From NCBI RefSeq assembly GCF_003858395.1, contig NZ_QWEV01000005.1, forward strand, positions 2,914,001-2,978,000: DNA of 64,000 bases, in the 5' to 3' direction. Position numbers and translations under genes: made by a program. Source of the stretch: Acidipila sp. EB88. GTDB taxonomy: Bacteria > Acidobacteriota > Terriglobia > Terriglobales > Acidobacteriaceae. Below the pieces are notes generated by a model. That model did not search any database and was not told where the DNA came from. It saw only the letters and a list, made by a program, of their open reading frames with translations. Below are positions 20,340 through 30,180 of the stretch, piece by piece; positions within the stretch are counted from its first letter, which is position 1; each line of letters begins with the position of its first letter.

Positions 20340-23300
20340 CTAAAGCGCGGTGTTGCCGGCCACCAGTGGATCGGGCGTACCGGGATGTTTGAAACCCATG
20401 CGGCGTTGGAACCACTGGCTGAAGTGATCGAAGTAGAGATAGATCACAGGCGTGGTGTAGAGCGTCAGGATCTGGCTGAACACAAGACCGCCGCAGATCG
20501 CAATCCCGAGTGGTCGCCGCAGCTCCGAACCGGTGCCCGTGCCGATGGCAAGTGGCAGTGCGCCGAAGAATGCGGCAAGGGTCGTCATAAGGATCGGGCG
20601 GAAACGCAGCATGGCCGCCGCAAAGATAGAGTCCTCGGTGCTCATGCCGCGGTCACGCTCAGCAAGCAGCGCAAAGTCGATCATCAGGATGGCGTTCTTC
20701 TTCACGATGCCAATGAGCAGGAACACGCCGATCACCGAGATAACGTCGAACTCGCTATGAAACACAAGCAACGAGAGAATGGCGCCCACACCAGCCGAGG
20801 GGAGCGTGGTAAGAATCGTGATGGGGTGCACAAAGCTTTCGTAGAGCACGCCGAGCACGATGTAAATAGAAAGCAGTGCTGCCGCGACCAGTAGCGGCTC
20901 CGTTGAGAGCGAAGCCAGGAAGGCTTCCGCAGTTCCGGCAAACTGGCCCCGCACCGACTCAGGTGTCTGTATACGCTGCTGCATCTGGTTGATGGCAATG
21001 GTCGCCTGCCCCAGCGAGACACCGGGCGCGAGATTGAAGGAGATGGTCACAGAAGGGAAGAAGGAGGAATGATTCACCGCCAGCGGAGAGGTTGCGGGGT
21101 GCCCCTGCGCAACTGCCTGCAGGGGAACAGAGTGTGCGCCGGACACGTGTACATAGGTTGAGGCAAGCGTGCCCGGGTCGCGGTAAAACTGCGGCGCCGC
21201 TTCCATCACAACGTAGTACTGGTTGAGCGCGGTGTAAATGGTAGAGACCTGCGCTTCGCCAAACTCGTAGTAGAGCGACTGGTCAATGAGCTGCGGTGTA
21301 ACGCCGAAGCGGGCAGCCGAAGGACGATCGTAGCTCAGCAGCATCTGCAAACCGCTGTTCTGCTGGTCCGTCGTGACGTCCTTGAGCTGCGGCATCTTCA
21401 GCATTTCCTTGTAAAGTTTTGGCCCCCACAGGCCAAGATCTTCCACGGTATCGGCAGAGAGCTGGTACTGGTACTGGGCGTTGCTTTGGCGGCCGCCCAC
21501 ACCCAGGTCCTGCGCTGCCTGCAGGAAGGTCGAAGCGCCGGTGAGCGAGCCGAGCTTTGGCCGCAGGCGATCGACGACCTGCGAGGCCGTGGCGTCCCGC
21601 TGATTGCGCGGCTTCAACGAGAGGAAGACGAATCCGCTGTTGCTGGCACCGCCACCGCCACCAGTAAAGCCAGCCACCGTTTGCACCGCTGGATCAGCGG
21701 CAATCACTCGTTGCGTCTCGAGAAGAGAGTCGCGCATGGAGGAGAATGAAGCATCCTGAGAGCCCTGCAAGCCACCGAAGACGAGGCCGGTGTCCTGCGT
21801 GGGGAAGAGGCCTTTCGGTACGAAAACCAGCAGCACGACGTTGAGCGCGAGCGTGGCAAACAGGCTCAGGATGACGAGCACCGGGTGCTTGAGCGTCCAG
21901 GTCAGCGTGTAGCGATAACTGCTGAGAAGGGCATTGAAGGCGCCTTCGCTGAGCCGGTAAAAGCGTCCGTGCTGTTCGCGGCCGGCGGGCTTCAGCAGGT
22001 ACACGCACATCATGGGAGTGACGCTCAGCGAGACGACCATGGAGACGAGGATGGAGATACAGAGCGTCATCGCGAACTCGTGAAAGAGTCGCCCGATGAG
22101 GCCACCCATGAACAGGAGCGGCACGAAAACAGCAACCAGCGACAGGCTCATGGAGAGTACGGTAAAGCTGACCTCCTGCGCGCCCTTGAGCGCAGCCTCC
22201 CACGGCGTAACGCCTTCTTCAATCAGGCGGGTGATGTTTTCCATGACCACAATCGCATCGTCTACTACGAAGCCGGTCGACACGGTGAGCGCCATCAGCG
22301 AAAGGTTGTTGACGCTGTAACCCAGTACATACATGCCCGCGAAGGTACCGACAAGCGAGGCGGTCACAGCTACCCCTGGGATCAGCGTGGCCTGCGGGCT
22401 GCGTAGAAAAACGAACACCACAGCGACAACAAGCAGGATCGAGAGCACCATCGTGTTCTCGACATCTTTCACCGAGGCACGGATGGTCGTAGTGGTGTCG
22501 ATGGCAAGGTCAAGCCGGTCGGCGCTGGGGATCGAGGCACGAACGCCGGGAAGCGCTTCCTTGATCCGGTCCACCACGTTGATGATGTTGGCGTTGGGCA
22601 AGCGGTAGACGAGCAGCACCACGCAGGGCTTTCCGTTTGCGAAGCCCGCGGCACGCGTGGTCTGCACCGAGTCCGTCACGCTGGCGACATCGCTCAGGTG
22701 AATGACCGCGCCGGTGCTCGCGTTGGTGGCGATGACAAGCGGCGCGTAGTCTTTTGCCTTCGAGATCTGATCGTTGGCATTGATATCCGCGGTCTGAAAC
22801 TCGTCGCTGATCTGCCCCTTGGGACGATTGGAATTCTGATGCGAGAGCACGTTCGCAACATCAGTGGTCCCAAGGCCGTAGCTGTTGAGTTGTTGCGGAT
22901 AAAGGTCAACCCGCACGGCTGGCAGGGAACCGCCGACCACCTGCACCTGGCCTACTCCGTGAAGCTGGGATAGTTTCTGCTGCACGATCGACGAGGCCGT
23001 GTCGTACATCTCGCCCTGCGTGTGAATCGACGACGTCATGTACAGCACCATGACCGGAAACACAGACGAGTTCACTTTGCGGTAAGTCGGGTTAGAAGGC
23101 AGGTTCGACGGCAGATAGGTTCGCGCCGCGTTGATGGCGGCCTGCACGTCGCGCGCGGCTCCGTCCACGTCGCGGCTGTAGTCGAACTGCAGCGTGATCG
23201 ATGTGGTGCTGAGCGTGCTGGCAGATGTCATCTGCGTGACGCCCGCGATGTGCCCGAATTGACGCTCGAGCGGAGTGGCCACAGAAGACGCCATGATCTC

Positions 23301-23468
23301 TGGGCTCGCGCCCGGCAGCGTCGCCGCAACGGTGATGGTCGCGAAGTCTACCTGCGGCAGGGACGCGACGGGGAGTGCCTGAAACGCCATGGCGCCGGCG
23401 ATGATGATCGCGAGGACCATCAGAGTCGTGGCGACGGGCCGCCTGATGAAGAAGGCGGAGATGTTCAT
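20340..23468 (-). CDS. RND efflux permease, MdtC-like
   Basis: A 1042-residue inner-membrane proton-driven pump with 12 predicted helices and two large periplasmic loops. It starts [21 protein letters not shown] as in the MdtC/heavy HAE-1 class and contains the [14 protein letters not shown] segment holding the proton-relay Asp pair and the duplicated half ending with [21 protein letters not shown]. The start overlaps the stop of the previous pump gene in ATGA, implying translational coupling. Two different pump genes in tandem suggest an MdtBC-like heteromultimer. Substrates cannot be read from the sequence; MdtABC homologues export bile salts and drugs. Confidence 0.96.
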   Translation of the reverse strand: MNISAFFIRRPVATTLMVLAIIIAGAMAFQALPVASLPQVDFATITVAATLPGASPEIMASSVATPLERQFGHIAGVTQMTSASTLSTTSITLQFDYSRDVDGAARDVQAAINAARTYLPSNLPSNPTYRKVNSSVFPVMVLYMTSSIHTQGEMYDTASSIVQQKLSQLHGVGQVQVVGGSLPAVRVDLYPQQLNSYGLGTTDVANVLSHQNSNRPKGQISDEFQTADINANDQISKAKDYAPLVIATNASTGAVIHLSDVASVTDSVQTTRAAGFANGKPCVVLLVYRLPNANIINVVDRIKEALPGVRASIPSADRLDLAIDTTTTIRASVKDVENTMVLSILLVVAVVFVFLRSPQATLIPGVAVTASLVGTFAGMYVLGYSVNNLSLMALTVSTGFVVDDAIVVMENITRLIEEGVTPWEAALKGAQEVSFTVLSMSLSLVAVFVPLLFMGGLIGRLFHEFAMTLCISILVSMVVSLSVTPMMCVYLLKPAGREQHGRFYRLSEGAFNALLSSYRYTLTWTLKHPVLVILSLFATLALNVVLLVFVPKGLFPTQDTGLVFGGLQGSQDASFSSMRDSLLETQRVIAADPAVQTVAGFTGGGGGASNSGFVFLSLKPRNQRDATASQVVDRLRPKLGSLTGASTFLQAAQDLGVGGRQSNAQYQYQLSADTVEDLGLWGPKLYKEMLKMPQLKDVTTDQQNSGLQMLLSYDRPSAARFGVTPQLIDQSLYYEFGEAQVSTIYTALNQYYVVMEAAPQFYRDPGTLASTYVHVSGAHSVPLQAVAQGHPATSPLAVNHSSFFPSVTISFNLAPGVSLGQATIAINQMQQRIQTPESVRGQFAGTAEAFLASLSTEPLLVAAALLSIYIVLGVLYESFVHPITILTTLPSAGVGAILSLLVFHSEFDVISVIGVFLLIGIVKKNAILMIDFALLAERDRGMSTEDSIFAAAMLRFRPILMTTLAAFFGALPLAIGTGTGSELRRPLGIAICGGLVFSQILTLYTTPVIYLYFDHFSQWFQRRMGFKHPGTPDPLVAGNTAL

Positions 23469-26400
23469 GGCTGCTCCGACGGCCGATACGGCAGGAGCAC
23501 ACCTCGCGGCTGCGGCGCAAAGCGTGCGGCCATGCGGCCAAAGAACACATAGATCACCGGGGTGGTGTACAGGGTCAGAACCTGGCTCACGAGCAGGCCG
23601 CCCACCATTGCGATGCCCAAGGGACGGCGCAGCTCAGAGCCGATGCCGGAGCCGAAGGCAAGCGGCAGCCCTGCAAACAGAGCGCACAGCGTGGTCATGA
23701 GGATGGGTCGAAAGCGAAGCAGCGACGCCTGGTAAATCGCCTCGGACGCAGTCATGCCCTGGTTCCGTTCTGCGTCGAGGGCAAAGTCGACGATCATGAT
23801 GCCGTTCTTCTTGACGATGCCGATCAGCAGGATGATCCCGATGATGGCGATTACATCGAGGTCCTGGTGGAAGAGCTGCAGCGCGAAGAGCGCACCGACG
23901 CCGGCTGAAGGCAGGGTGGACAGGATCGTGACTGGATGGATGAAGCTCTCGTAGAGGATGCCGAGAACGATATACACGGCAAGCAGCGCGGCCAGGATCA
24001 GGAACGCTTCATTGCTGCCGATGGTGTTGTAGGCCGCGGCCGTGCCTTGGAAGCTGCCATCGACACTGGCTGGCATATGCAGCCGGTCCTTTGCGCGCTG
24101 CACGGCTGCTACTGCCTGGCTCAGCGAGCGGCCGGGAGCCACGTTGAATGAAATGGTGACCACAGGGAACTGCCCCTGGTGGTTGATGGTGAGGGGCGAG
24201 GCGATCGTGGTGTAGTGGCTGATCGCAGAAAGCGGAACTGGCGTAGCTTGTGTGGTCGATGTGGTGGTGTTGGACCCTGCGGAAGCACCGGTGGTGGTCA
24301 GCGCGTTCGAAGGGGTCGAGGACGAGAGCGTCGTTGCGCTGGCGGCGGTGATGCTGCTGCTCGTGCCGGCCGCAACCGTGCTGGAGTTGCCGCTGGTGTT
24401 GGTGAGTGTGCTGGTTGGCGATGAGGAGCTGAGGCCCACGCTTGAAGACGGATTGAGCGTGCTGACTGTGCCGCTTGATGCAGAAGAGGTGCGCCCCGAG
24501 GTGCTTTGCGCGGCAGAAGAAGCAGTGGAGCTGTTGGACCCCTGGATGTAAATGTTCTTGAGACTTTGCGGGGTCTGCTGGAAGGAGGGCAAAGCCTCGA
24601 GGATGACGTGGTACTGATTGGACTGGGTGTAGAGGGTGCTGATCTGTCGCTGCCCGTAGGCGTCATAGAGGGTCGAGTCGATCTGATCGGGCGAGATGTT
24701 CAGGCGTGAGGCCGTGGCGCGATCGTAGTTGAGCTGAACACTGACGCCGTTGTTCTGCTGGTCGGTAGCAACATCGGCAATCTCTGGGAGCTTGCGCAGT
24801 TCTGCTACGAGTTGCGCGGTGTAGGTGTTGAGTTCTTCAGCACCCGCATCCTCAAGGGTGTACTGATACTCGGTGCGACTGACGCGGTCATCCACGGTGA
24901 GGTCCTGCACGGGCTGCAGGTAGAGGTGGATGCCGGGGATCTGGTCGGCCTGCGTCTGCAGACGGGCGATCACCGCGGTGGCATCCAGGTGGCGTTCCGC
25001 AATCGGCTTCAGGTTGATCTGGATGCGTCCGCTGTTGAGCGTGCTGTTGGTGCCATCCGCCCCGATGAACGAAGACAGGCTCGCGACCGCGGGGTCTTTC
25101 AGCAACACCCCGGCGAGTTGCTGCTGTTTGTGCGCCATGGATGGGAACGAGATAGCGTCCGGCGCCTGGGTGATGCCCTGCAGCACCCCGGTGTCCTGGG
25201 TGGGAAAGAAGCCCTTCGGAATTTCCACGTACTGGAAGATGGTGAGAACCAGCAACGCCAGTGCGACCAGCAACGTGACTTTTTCAAACTGCAGGACCCA
25301 CTTCAGGGAGCGTCCGTATGCCGCGATGACGCGAGTGAAGAAGCTCTCAGTCCAACGGTAGAAACGATTCTGCTCCGCAGTGGGCGTGTGTCGCAAAAGG
25401 CGCGCGCTCATCATCGGGGTGAGTGTGAGCGAGACCACTGCGGAGATCAGGATGGTGACGCTCAGCGTGACGGCGAACTCGCGGAAGAGGCGTCCAACGA
25501 TCTCGCCCATGAAAAGCAGGGGGATCAGTACCGCGATCAGCGAAACCGTCAGAGAGATGATCGTGAAGCCAATCTGCGCAGCGCCTTTCAGCGCGGCGTC
25601 CACTGGCGATAAACCCTCCTCCAGGTAGCGCGAGATGTTTTCGATCATGACGATTGCATCGTCGACTACGAAGCCCGTGGAGATCGTAAAGGCCATCAGG
25701 GTCAGGTTGTTGAGGCTGTACCCGAGAAGGTGCATCACGGTAAAGCTGCCAATCAACGAGAGCGGCACAGCGACCGCTGGAATAAGGGTCGCGGTGAGGC
25801 TGCGTAGAAAAACAAAGATCACCAGCACCACGAGTGCGATGGTGAGCAGCAGCTCGAATTCGACGTCGGCGATCGACGCTCGAATGGTGTTGCTGCGGTC
25901 GGTGAGGATCTGCAACTGGATCGAAGCAGGCAGACCGGCCCGCAACTTCGGCAGCAGTTTCTGTACCTCCTCCACCACCGCGATGGTGTTGGCGCCGGGT
26001 TGCCGCTGGATGTTGACGATGACTGCGGGTGTCTGGTTCATCCATGCCGCGAGTTTCGTGTTCTCGATCCCGTCGGTGATCCGGGCCACATCGGTGAGCA
26101 TGACGGGGGCGCCGTTCTTGTAGGCCACGACCACGTTCTTGTACCCGTCGCTTGAGAGCAGCTGATCGTTGGCGTTGATCTGGTAGTTCTGCGCGGGGCC
26201 GTCAAAGCTGCCTTTTGCGGTGTTTACCGTGGTGCTGGTCAGCGCGGTTCGCAGGTCTTCCAGGTTGACGCCGTAGGAGGCAAGGGCAACCGGATTAGCC
26301 TGGATGCGTACGGCAGGTTTCTGGCCACCGCTGATGGTGACCAGCCCGACGCCGCTTAGCTGCGAGATTTTGGGCGCCAGCCGCGAGTCCACCAGATCTT

Positions 26401-26863
26401 CCACCCGGGAAAGCGGCATCGTCCTGGAGGTGAGCGCGAGCGTCAGTACCGGGGCATCTGCGGGGTTGGACTTGCTGTACACGGGCGGAACGGGAAGGTC
26501 TGTGGGCAGGTATCCCTGCGCGGCGTTGATGGCTGCCTGCACTTCCTGCTCCGCGACGTCGATGTTGAGGTCAAGCGAGAACTGCAGCACGATGACGGAG
26601 CTTCCATCTGAACTGGTGGAAGTCATCTGCGCGAGCCCGGCGACCTGGCCGAACTGCCGCTCGAGCGGGGCGGTGACGGCAGAGCTCATGACCTGCGGGC
26701 TGGCACCCGGATAGAACGTCAGGACCTGGATCGTAGGATAGTCAGCCTCGGGCAACGCGGAGATCGGCAGCGTTGTGTACGCCACGATGCCCACGAGCAG
26801 GATCGCGACCATCAGCAGGATGGTGGCGATAGGCCTGAGGATAAAGATCCTGGATGGATTCAC
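23465..26863 (-). CDS. RND efflux permease, MdtB-like, with a Ser/Thr-rich insert
   Basis: A 1132-residue pump starting [21 protein letters not shown], with [14 protein letters not shown] in helix 4 and the typical duplicated topology. It is about 90 residues longer than the family norm because of a Ser/Thr/Ala/Gly-rich insert at about residues 772-875, in the second periplasmic (docking/porter) loop, between NIYIQG and [12 protein letters not shown]. Start codon is GTG at 26863, overlapping the TGA of the fusion-protein gene (GTGA). It is followed by the second pump gene with an ATGA overlap. Probably forms a mixed trimer with the 20340-23468 product. Confidence 0.95.
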   Translation of the reverse strand: MNPSRIFILRPIATILLMVAILLVGIVAYTTLPISALPEADYPTIQVLTFYPGASPQVMSSAVTAPLERQFGQVAGLAQMTSTSSDGSSVIVLQFSLDLNIDVAEQEVQAAINAAQGYLPTDLPVPPVYSKSNPADAPVLTLALTSRTMPLSRVEDLVDSRLAPKISQLSGVGLVTISGGQKPAVRIQANPVALASYGVNLEDLRTALTSTTVNTAKGSFDGPAQNYQINANDQLLSSDGYKNVVVAYKNGAPVMLTDVARITDGIENTKLAAWMNQTPAVIVNIQRQPGANTIAVVEEVQKLLPKLRAGLPASIQLQILTDRSNTIRASIADVEFELLLTIALVVLVIFVFLRSLTATLIPAVAVPLSLIGSFTVMHLLGYSLNNLTLMAFTISTGFVVDDAIVMIENISRYLEEGLSPVDAALKGAAQIGFTIISLTVSLIAVLIPLLFMGEIVGRLFREFAVTLSVTILISAVVSLTLTPMMSARLLRHTPTAEQNRFYRWTESFFTRVIAAYGRSLKWVLQFEKVTLLVALALLVLTIFQYVEIPKGFFPTQDTGVLQGITQAPDAISFPSMAHKQQQLAGVLLKDPAVASLSSFIGADGTNSTLNSGRIQINLKPIAERHLDATAVIARLQTQADQIPGIHLYLQPVQDLTVDDRVSRTEYQYTLEDAGAEELNTYTAQLVAELRKLPEIADVATDQQNNGVSVQLNYDRATASRLNISPDQIDSTLYDAYGQRQISTLYTQSNQYHVILEALPSFQQTPQSLKNIYIQGSNSSTASSAAQSTSGRTSSASSGTVSTLNPSSSVGLSSSSPTSTLTNTSGNSSTVAAGTSSSITAASATTLSSSTPSNALTTTGASAGSNTTTSTTQATPVPLSAISHYTTIASPLTINHQGQFPVVTISFNVAPGRSLSQAVAAVQRAKDRLHMPASVDGSFQGTAAAYNTIGSNEAFLILAALLAVYIVLGILYESFIHPVTILSTLPSAGVGALFALQLFHQDLDVIAIIGIILLIGIVKKNGIMIVDFALDAERNQGMTASEAIYQASLLRFRPILMTTLCALFAGLPLAFGSGIGSELRRPLGIAMVGGLLVSQVLTLYTTPVIYVFFGRMAARFAPQPRGVLLPYRPSEQP
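24240..24550. repeat. Low-complexity Ser/Thr-coding segment inside the pump gene
   Basis: About 310 bases inside the MdtB-like gene encode roughly 100 residues dominated by Ser, Thr, Ala, Gly and Asn with no large hydrophobic pattern. The reading frame is intact throughout. The abrupt borders with well conserved pump sequence on both sides indicate insertion or expansion of a flexible linker. Confidence 0.75.
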
Positions 26864-28080
26864 AGGCTGCTCTCGGCATGCTGGGCTTCGGGCGTTTGCT
26901 GCTGCTGCCGGATCGTGGCGCCGTCCTGCAACTTGTCAAAGCCCGTGGTCGGGACAACCTCGCCTGGCATGATCCCGGTTACGGCAGCCACCTGGTTTTC
27001 GCTCGTCAACTCGGTGATGTTGCGCAGCTTGACCTTGTTTCCAGTGACCACGTAGACAAATGCCTGCGTGCCATCTCTCTGCACGGCCGCGGTGGGTACA
27101 AGCACGGCGTCCGGAAGCGTCTTGACGAGCAGGCGCGCATTCACAAACTGGTTCGGATAGAGCAGCAGGTCCTTGTTGTCGAACTGGCCGCGAAACCGGA
27201 CTGTGCCGGTGGTGGTGTCAATCTGGTTGTCAAGGGAGAGAAGGCGGCCGGTGGCGAGTTTTGTCTGCAGGGCGCGATCGAACGCGTCGACGGCAAGACT
27301 GCTGCGATGCGTGATTTCGCGGCGTACCTGGCCAAGGTCGTCTTCCGCAACGTTGAAGACGACGGTGATCGGTTGAAGCTGCGTGACCACAACAAGGGGA
27401 TTGGTGCTGCCCGAGAAGATCACGTTGCCGGGGTCGACCAGGCGAAGACCGACCCGGCCCGAAATCGGAGACGTGAGGTGACAGTAACTGAGCTGTACCT
27501 GCGCGTACTCGACCGCGCCGACGTCATTCTGCACCGTGCCGCGGTCCTGCTCCACAATCTGGACCTGGTCTTCGTATGTCTGGCGCGAGATGGCCTGCTG
27601 GTCAGAGGCATCCTTGTAGCGGGCCAGGTCCATCTCGGCCTGGGCCAGAGTGCCGCGGTCGCGCTGCAAAGCGCCCTGTGCCTCCTTGAGCTGCGCCTCG
27701 TACGGGCGGGGATCCACATCGAGAAGCGGGTCGCCGCGGCGCACCATCTGTCCTTCCACATAATGCACCTGCATGACACGGCCAGTGACCTGGCTGTACA
27801 GGTTAACTGTCGCAAGCGGCGTAACCGTGCCGATGGCTTCGACGTAATAGCCGATCGGCCCGGTATGCGCGACCGCGGTGCGCACGGTGGCGACTTCAGG
27901 TGTTGGAATCTGGTTGGCCGAATCGGCCTTGCTCTTGCGAATGCCATTGACCACGGCCGCGACGATGATGACCAGAAGCAACAGCGGCAGAGCCCAGCGA
28001 ACCCATGTGTATTTACGACGTCGAGGGCCTGCACTGCCTACAAGACCTGGTGTTGCTTGCTGCTCATCGCTCTCGCTCAT
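26860..28080 (-). CDS. RND membrane fusion (periplasmic adaptor) protein, MdtA-like
   Basis: A 406-residue HlyD/MdtA family adaptor that links pump and outer-membrane channel. One N-terminal membrane anchor ([19 protein letters not shown], about 26-44), then the lipoyl-type half motif [19 protein letters not shown], a helical hairpin ([17 protein letters not shown] to [14 protein letters not shown]), the second half motif [15 protein letters not shown], and beta-barrel and membrane-proximal domains ([20 protein letters not shown]). First gene of the operon, divergent from a TetR gene; the palindromic operator at 28118-28140 lies 38 bases upstream of its start. Confidence 0.95.
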   Translation of the reverse strand: MSESDEQQATPGLVGSAGPRRRKYTWVRWALPLLLLVIIVAAVVNGIRKSKADSANQIPTPEVATVRTAVAHTGPIGYYVEAIGTVTPLATVNLYSQVTGRVMQVHYVEGQMVRRGDPLLDVDPRPYEAQLKEAQGALQRDRGTLAQAEMDLARYKDASDQQAISRQTYEDQVQIVEQDRGTVQNDVGAVEYAQVQLSYCHLTSPISGRVGLRLVDPGNVIFSGSTNPLVVVTQLQPITVVFNVAEDDLGQVRREITHRSSLAVDAFDRALQTKLATGRLLSLDNQIDTTTGTVRFRGQFDNKDLLLYPNQFVNARLLVKTLPDAVLVPTAAVQRDGTQAFVYVVTGNKVKLRNITELTSENQVAAVTGIMPGEVVPTTGFDKLQDGATIRQQQQTPEAQHAESSL

Positions 28081-28117
28081 TGCATGCTCTCTTTGGGTCA
28101 GGCTGGCTTATTATGCC

Positions 28118-28140
28118 ACGAACCGAACCGTTCGGTTCGT
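28118..28140. promoter_or_regulatory. TetR-type operator of the efflux operon
   Basis: A perfect inverted repeat with 11-base arms (ACGAACCGAAC and its complement) around one central base. It sits between the divergent start codons of the fusion-protein gene (28080) and the TetR gene (28195), which is where autorepressing TetR regulators of pumps bind. Each arm also repeats GAACC in tandem. Confidence 0.85.
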
Positions 28141-28194
28141 CGAGCTGGTAGACTCAGGATGTTTCTCCAAGTTTCGTGGAATCCATCAACTTCT

Positions 28195-28839
28195 ATGCCC
28201 GATCCGGCGTCTGCCGCTCCCCATGCTGAGCCTGTCCAACCGAGTGCGCGCACCGAAAGGCTGACCAACCGCCTTGTGGACGCGGCTACCCAGCTGTTTA
28301 TGGAGAAGGGTTTCGATGCGACGAGCATGGTCGAGATCGCTCGAGCTGCCCATGCTTCCAAGGAGACGTTCTACCGCTACTTTCCGACCAAAAGCGACCT
28401 GTTCCGGGCCGTGATCCTGCGGCGCGCCCATGAGTTTGCTGTCGAGATGAGCGCGTTGCTGGTGTCGTATGAAGCCCCGGTCGAGGCATTGACGGCCTTT
28501 GGCAAATTCGTGCTGGGACGCATCCTCGCGGCGGAGGCAATGGGCCTGCTGCGCATCCTTGCGATGGAGCGCGAGAGATTTCCCGAACTGCGCGCAATCT
28601 TCCATGATCAGGGGCCGGCACGCGTGCATGGTGCGCTGGCGGCGTACCTCGCGGAGCAGGTGGCCCGGGGCAAGCTGCGCGCCATGAACCCGCAGACAGC
28701 GGCCCGCCAGTTCTTTGACCTGTGCGCCGCTGAAATGATGATGCGCGTCATGCGCATGGGCGAAAAGCCGTCCTCGGACGAGATCGCGCAGCGCGTGCAG
28801 GAAGCCGTGGAATGCTTCCTGCACGGGTACGGTGCCTGA
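28195..28839 (+). CDS. TetR/AcrR family repressor of the efflux operon
   Basis: A 214-residue regulator. The N-terminal HTH is at about residues 24-70 (LVDAATQLFMEKGFDATSMV, EIARAAHASKETFYRYFPTK), followed by an all-helical ligand-binding domain resembling the AcrR-C-terminal type. It most likely represses the divergent RND operon and itself through the operator at 28118-28140, and is released by a toxic ligand; this is inferred from position. ATG 28195 is taken as start; ATG 28159 (MFLQVSWNPS) is in frame and would lengthen it by 12 residues, starting closer to the operator. The Pro/Ala-rich first 20 residues look like an ordinary disordered tail. Confidence 0.92.
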   Translation: MPDPASAAPHAEPVQPSARTERLTNRLVDAATQLFMEKGFDATSMVEIARAAHASKETFYRYFPTKSDLFRAVILRRAHEFAVEMSALLVSYEAPVEALTAFGKFVLGRILAAEAMGLLRILAMERERFPELRAIFHDQGPARVHGALAAYLAEQVARGKLRAMNPQTAARQFFDLCAAEMMMRVMRMGEKPSSDEIAQRVQEAVECFLHGYGA

Positions 28840-28914
28840 GCGTCATGTCGCGCGGGTGCGCGCTTCGTCGCTCGTCTCTCCGGATAGACACACGCGGCTG
28901 ACGGCCTGGCGCGC

Positions 28915-29973
28915 CTACTCTTCGGGACCGCGTGCTGAGTGGCGGCAGCCGCAGGAACTGCGCAACAGGAGGCGGTTCGGCAGCACCAGACGCGTGCGCC
29001 GCAGGCTGGCCGGCGGGGTGGATCCATCGTCGCTGCCCAGTTGCGCAAACAGCAGTTCGGCGGCCCGACGGCCCACGTCTTCAATGGGCTGTTGCACCAC
29101 GGTGAGCGCGGGGCGCAGCATGCCGGCAAGCTCGAAATCATCGAAACCGATCAGGGCAATTTCTCGCGGTATGTTGAGCTTGAGCCGCTGCAGAGCCTGA
29201 TAGGCGGCGGTGGTGGCGCTGTTTTTGAGGGTGAAGATGGCGTCCGGCGGAGTCCTGGACCCGAGGTGGCCCTGGATCAGCGTTTCGGCATTGTGGGCGC
29301 CGATGGCGAGGGACGTGTCAATCAGCGAGGGAAGCCCGGCAGCAAGCATGGCGTCGGAGTAGCCACGGAGGCGTTCGCGAATGGTGTAGAGGCTCGGTTC
29401 GGCGGCCAGGCACAGGATCCGTTTGCGACCGTGCCCGACCAGGTGCAGGGTCGCCTCGCGGGCTGCCTCGAAGCTGTTGGTGAGCACGGCAGCGCAACCC
29501 GGAAACGGTCGGTCGAGGGTGACGATCGGAACCGGGCTCTGCTGCACAAAAAGCCGCAAAGCCCGGTTGCTAGCGCTCGATGGCACCAGCAGCAGGCCAT
29601 CCGGGCGGTGTTGCATCAGCACGGCCAGATTGCTCAGCTCAAGAGCCGGGTCATTGTTGGACTCCGCAAAAAGCAGCAGGGAGTCGTGCGCCTGGGCCAC
29701 CTCGCCGGCCGTGCCGGCACAGCTGGAGAAGAAGGAATCGGCGATGCTGGGGATCAGCAGGCCGATGGTCTTGGTGCGCCCTCCTTTGAGGATGCGCGCC
29801 GCATGGTTGGGGAGGTAGCCGAGCCGCCGTACGGCGCGCTGCACCTTTTTGAGGGTCTCCGGGCTGACGTTGACGCCGCCGTTGACGACCCGCGAAACGG
29901 TGGCGATGCCGACGCCGGATGCCCGGGCAACGTCCGCGAGGGTGGGCACGCCGCCGGATTTTAGACGGGGCAT
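28915..29973 (-). CDS. LacI family transcriptional regulator
   Basis: A 352-residue regulator with the N-terminal HTH and hinge helix VPTLADVARASGVGIATVSRVVNGGVNVSPETLKKVQRAVRRLGYLPN (written here only as landmarks: TLADVARASGVG at 9-20, VSRVVNG at 24-30) and a periplasmic-binding-protein-like sugar domain (GLLIPSIADSFFSS; LIGFDDFELAGML). The frame is open up to 30099, but the extra 42 residues are unlike LacI proteins and ATG 29973 has AGCAGG 7 bases upstream, so the shorter form is chosen. Divergent from the receptor gene at 30181 with the palindrome at 30128-30141 between them: a probable local repressor of the glycan locus. The C-terminus has a Cys pair (SSCGCRH) of unknown meaning. Confidence 0.93.
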   Translation of the reverse strand: MPRLKSGGVPTLADVARASGVGIATVSRVVNGGVNVSPETLKKVQRAVRRLGYLPNHAARILKGGRTKTIGLLIPSIADSFFSSCAGTAGEVAQAHDSLLLFAESNNDPALELSNLAVLMQHRPDGLLLVPSSASNRALRLFVQQSPVPIVTLDRPFPGCAAVLTNSFEAAREATLHLVGHGRKRILCLAAEPSLYTIRERLRGYSDAMLAAGLPSLIDTSLAIGAHNAETLIQGHLGSRTPPDAIFTLKNSATTAAYQALQRLKLNIPREIALIGFDDFELAGMLRPALTVVQQPIEDVGRRAAELLFAQLGSDDGSTPPASLRRTRLVLPNRLLLRSSCGCRHSARGPEE

Positions 29974-30127
29974 GTTTGCCTGCTGCCACGACGCTGAGCC
30001 GGAGCTGTCGGCACACATCCGCTGCACTCGTGTCTGCTTCTCACGGACATCTTGCTTCCTCGCTTTCTTGATAAAAACACATTCTGTCTTGACAGTCATG
30101 GAAAAGTCCTCATACGATGGCCGCCGT

Positions 30128-30141
30128 TGGAAACGTTTCCA
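30128..30141. promoter_or_regulatory. LacI-family (cre-like) operator
   Basis: TGGAAACGTTTCCA is a perfect 14-base palindrome with central CG, fitting the LacI/CcpA consensus. It lies 40 bases before the receptor start and 155 bases before the LacI start. Outer arms GCCGTT and AACGGC flank it slightly asymmetrically. Confidence 0.85.
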
Positions 30142-30180
30142 GCAAACGGCGACGTATGAAGTTTTCTTTTTGGAGGCACG

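Noticed and set aside
26854-28839. A 661-codon open frame running through the fusion-protein gene and into the TetR gene
   Set aside because: The first two thirds are antisense to the fusion-protein gene and match nothing; only the last part, from 28195, is the TetR protein.
29974-30099. N-terminal extension of the LacI regulator
   Set aside because: The added residues do not precede LacI HTH domains; ATG 29973 has the ribosome site.
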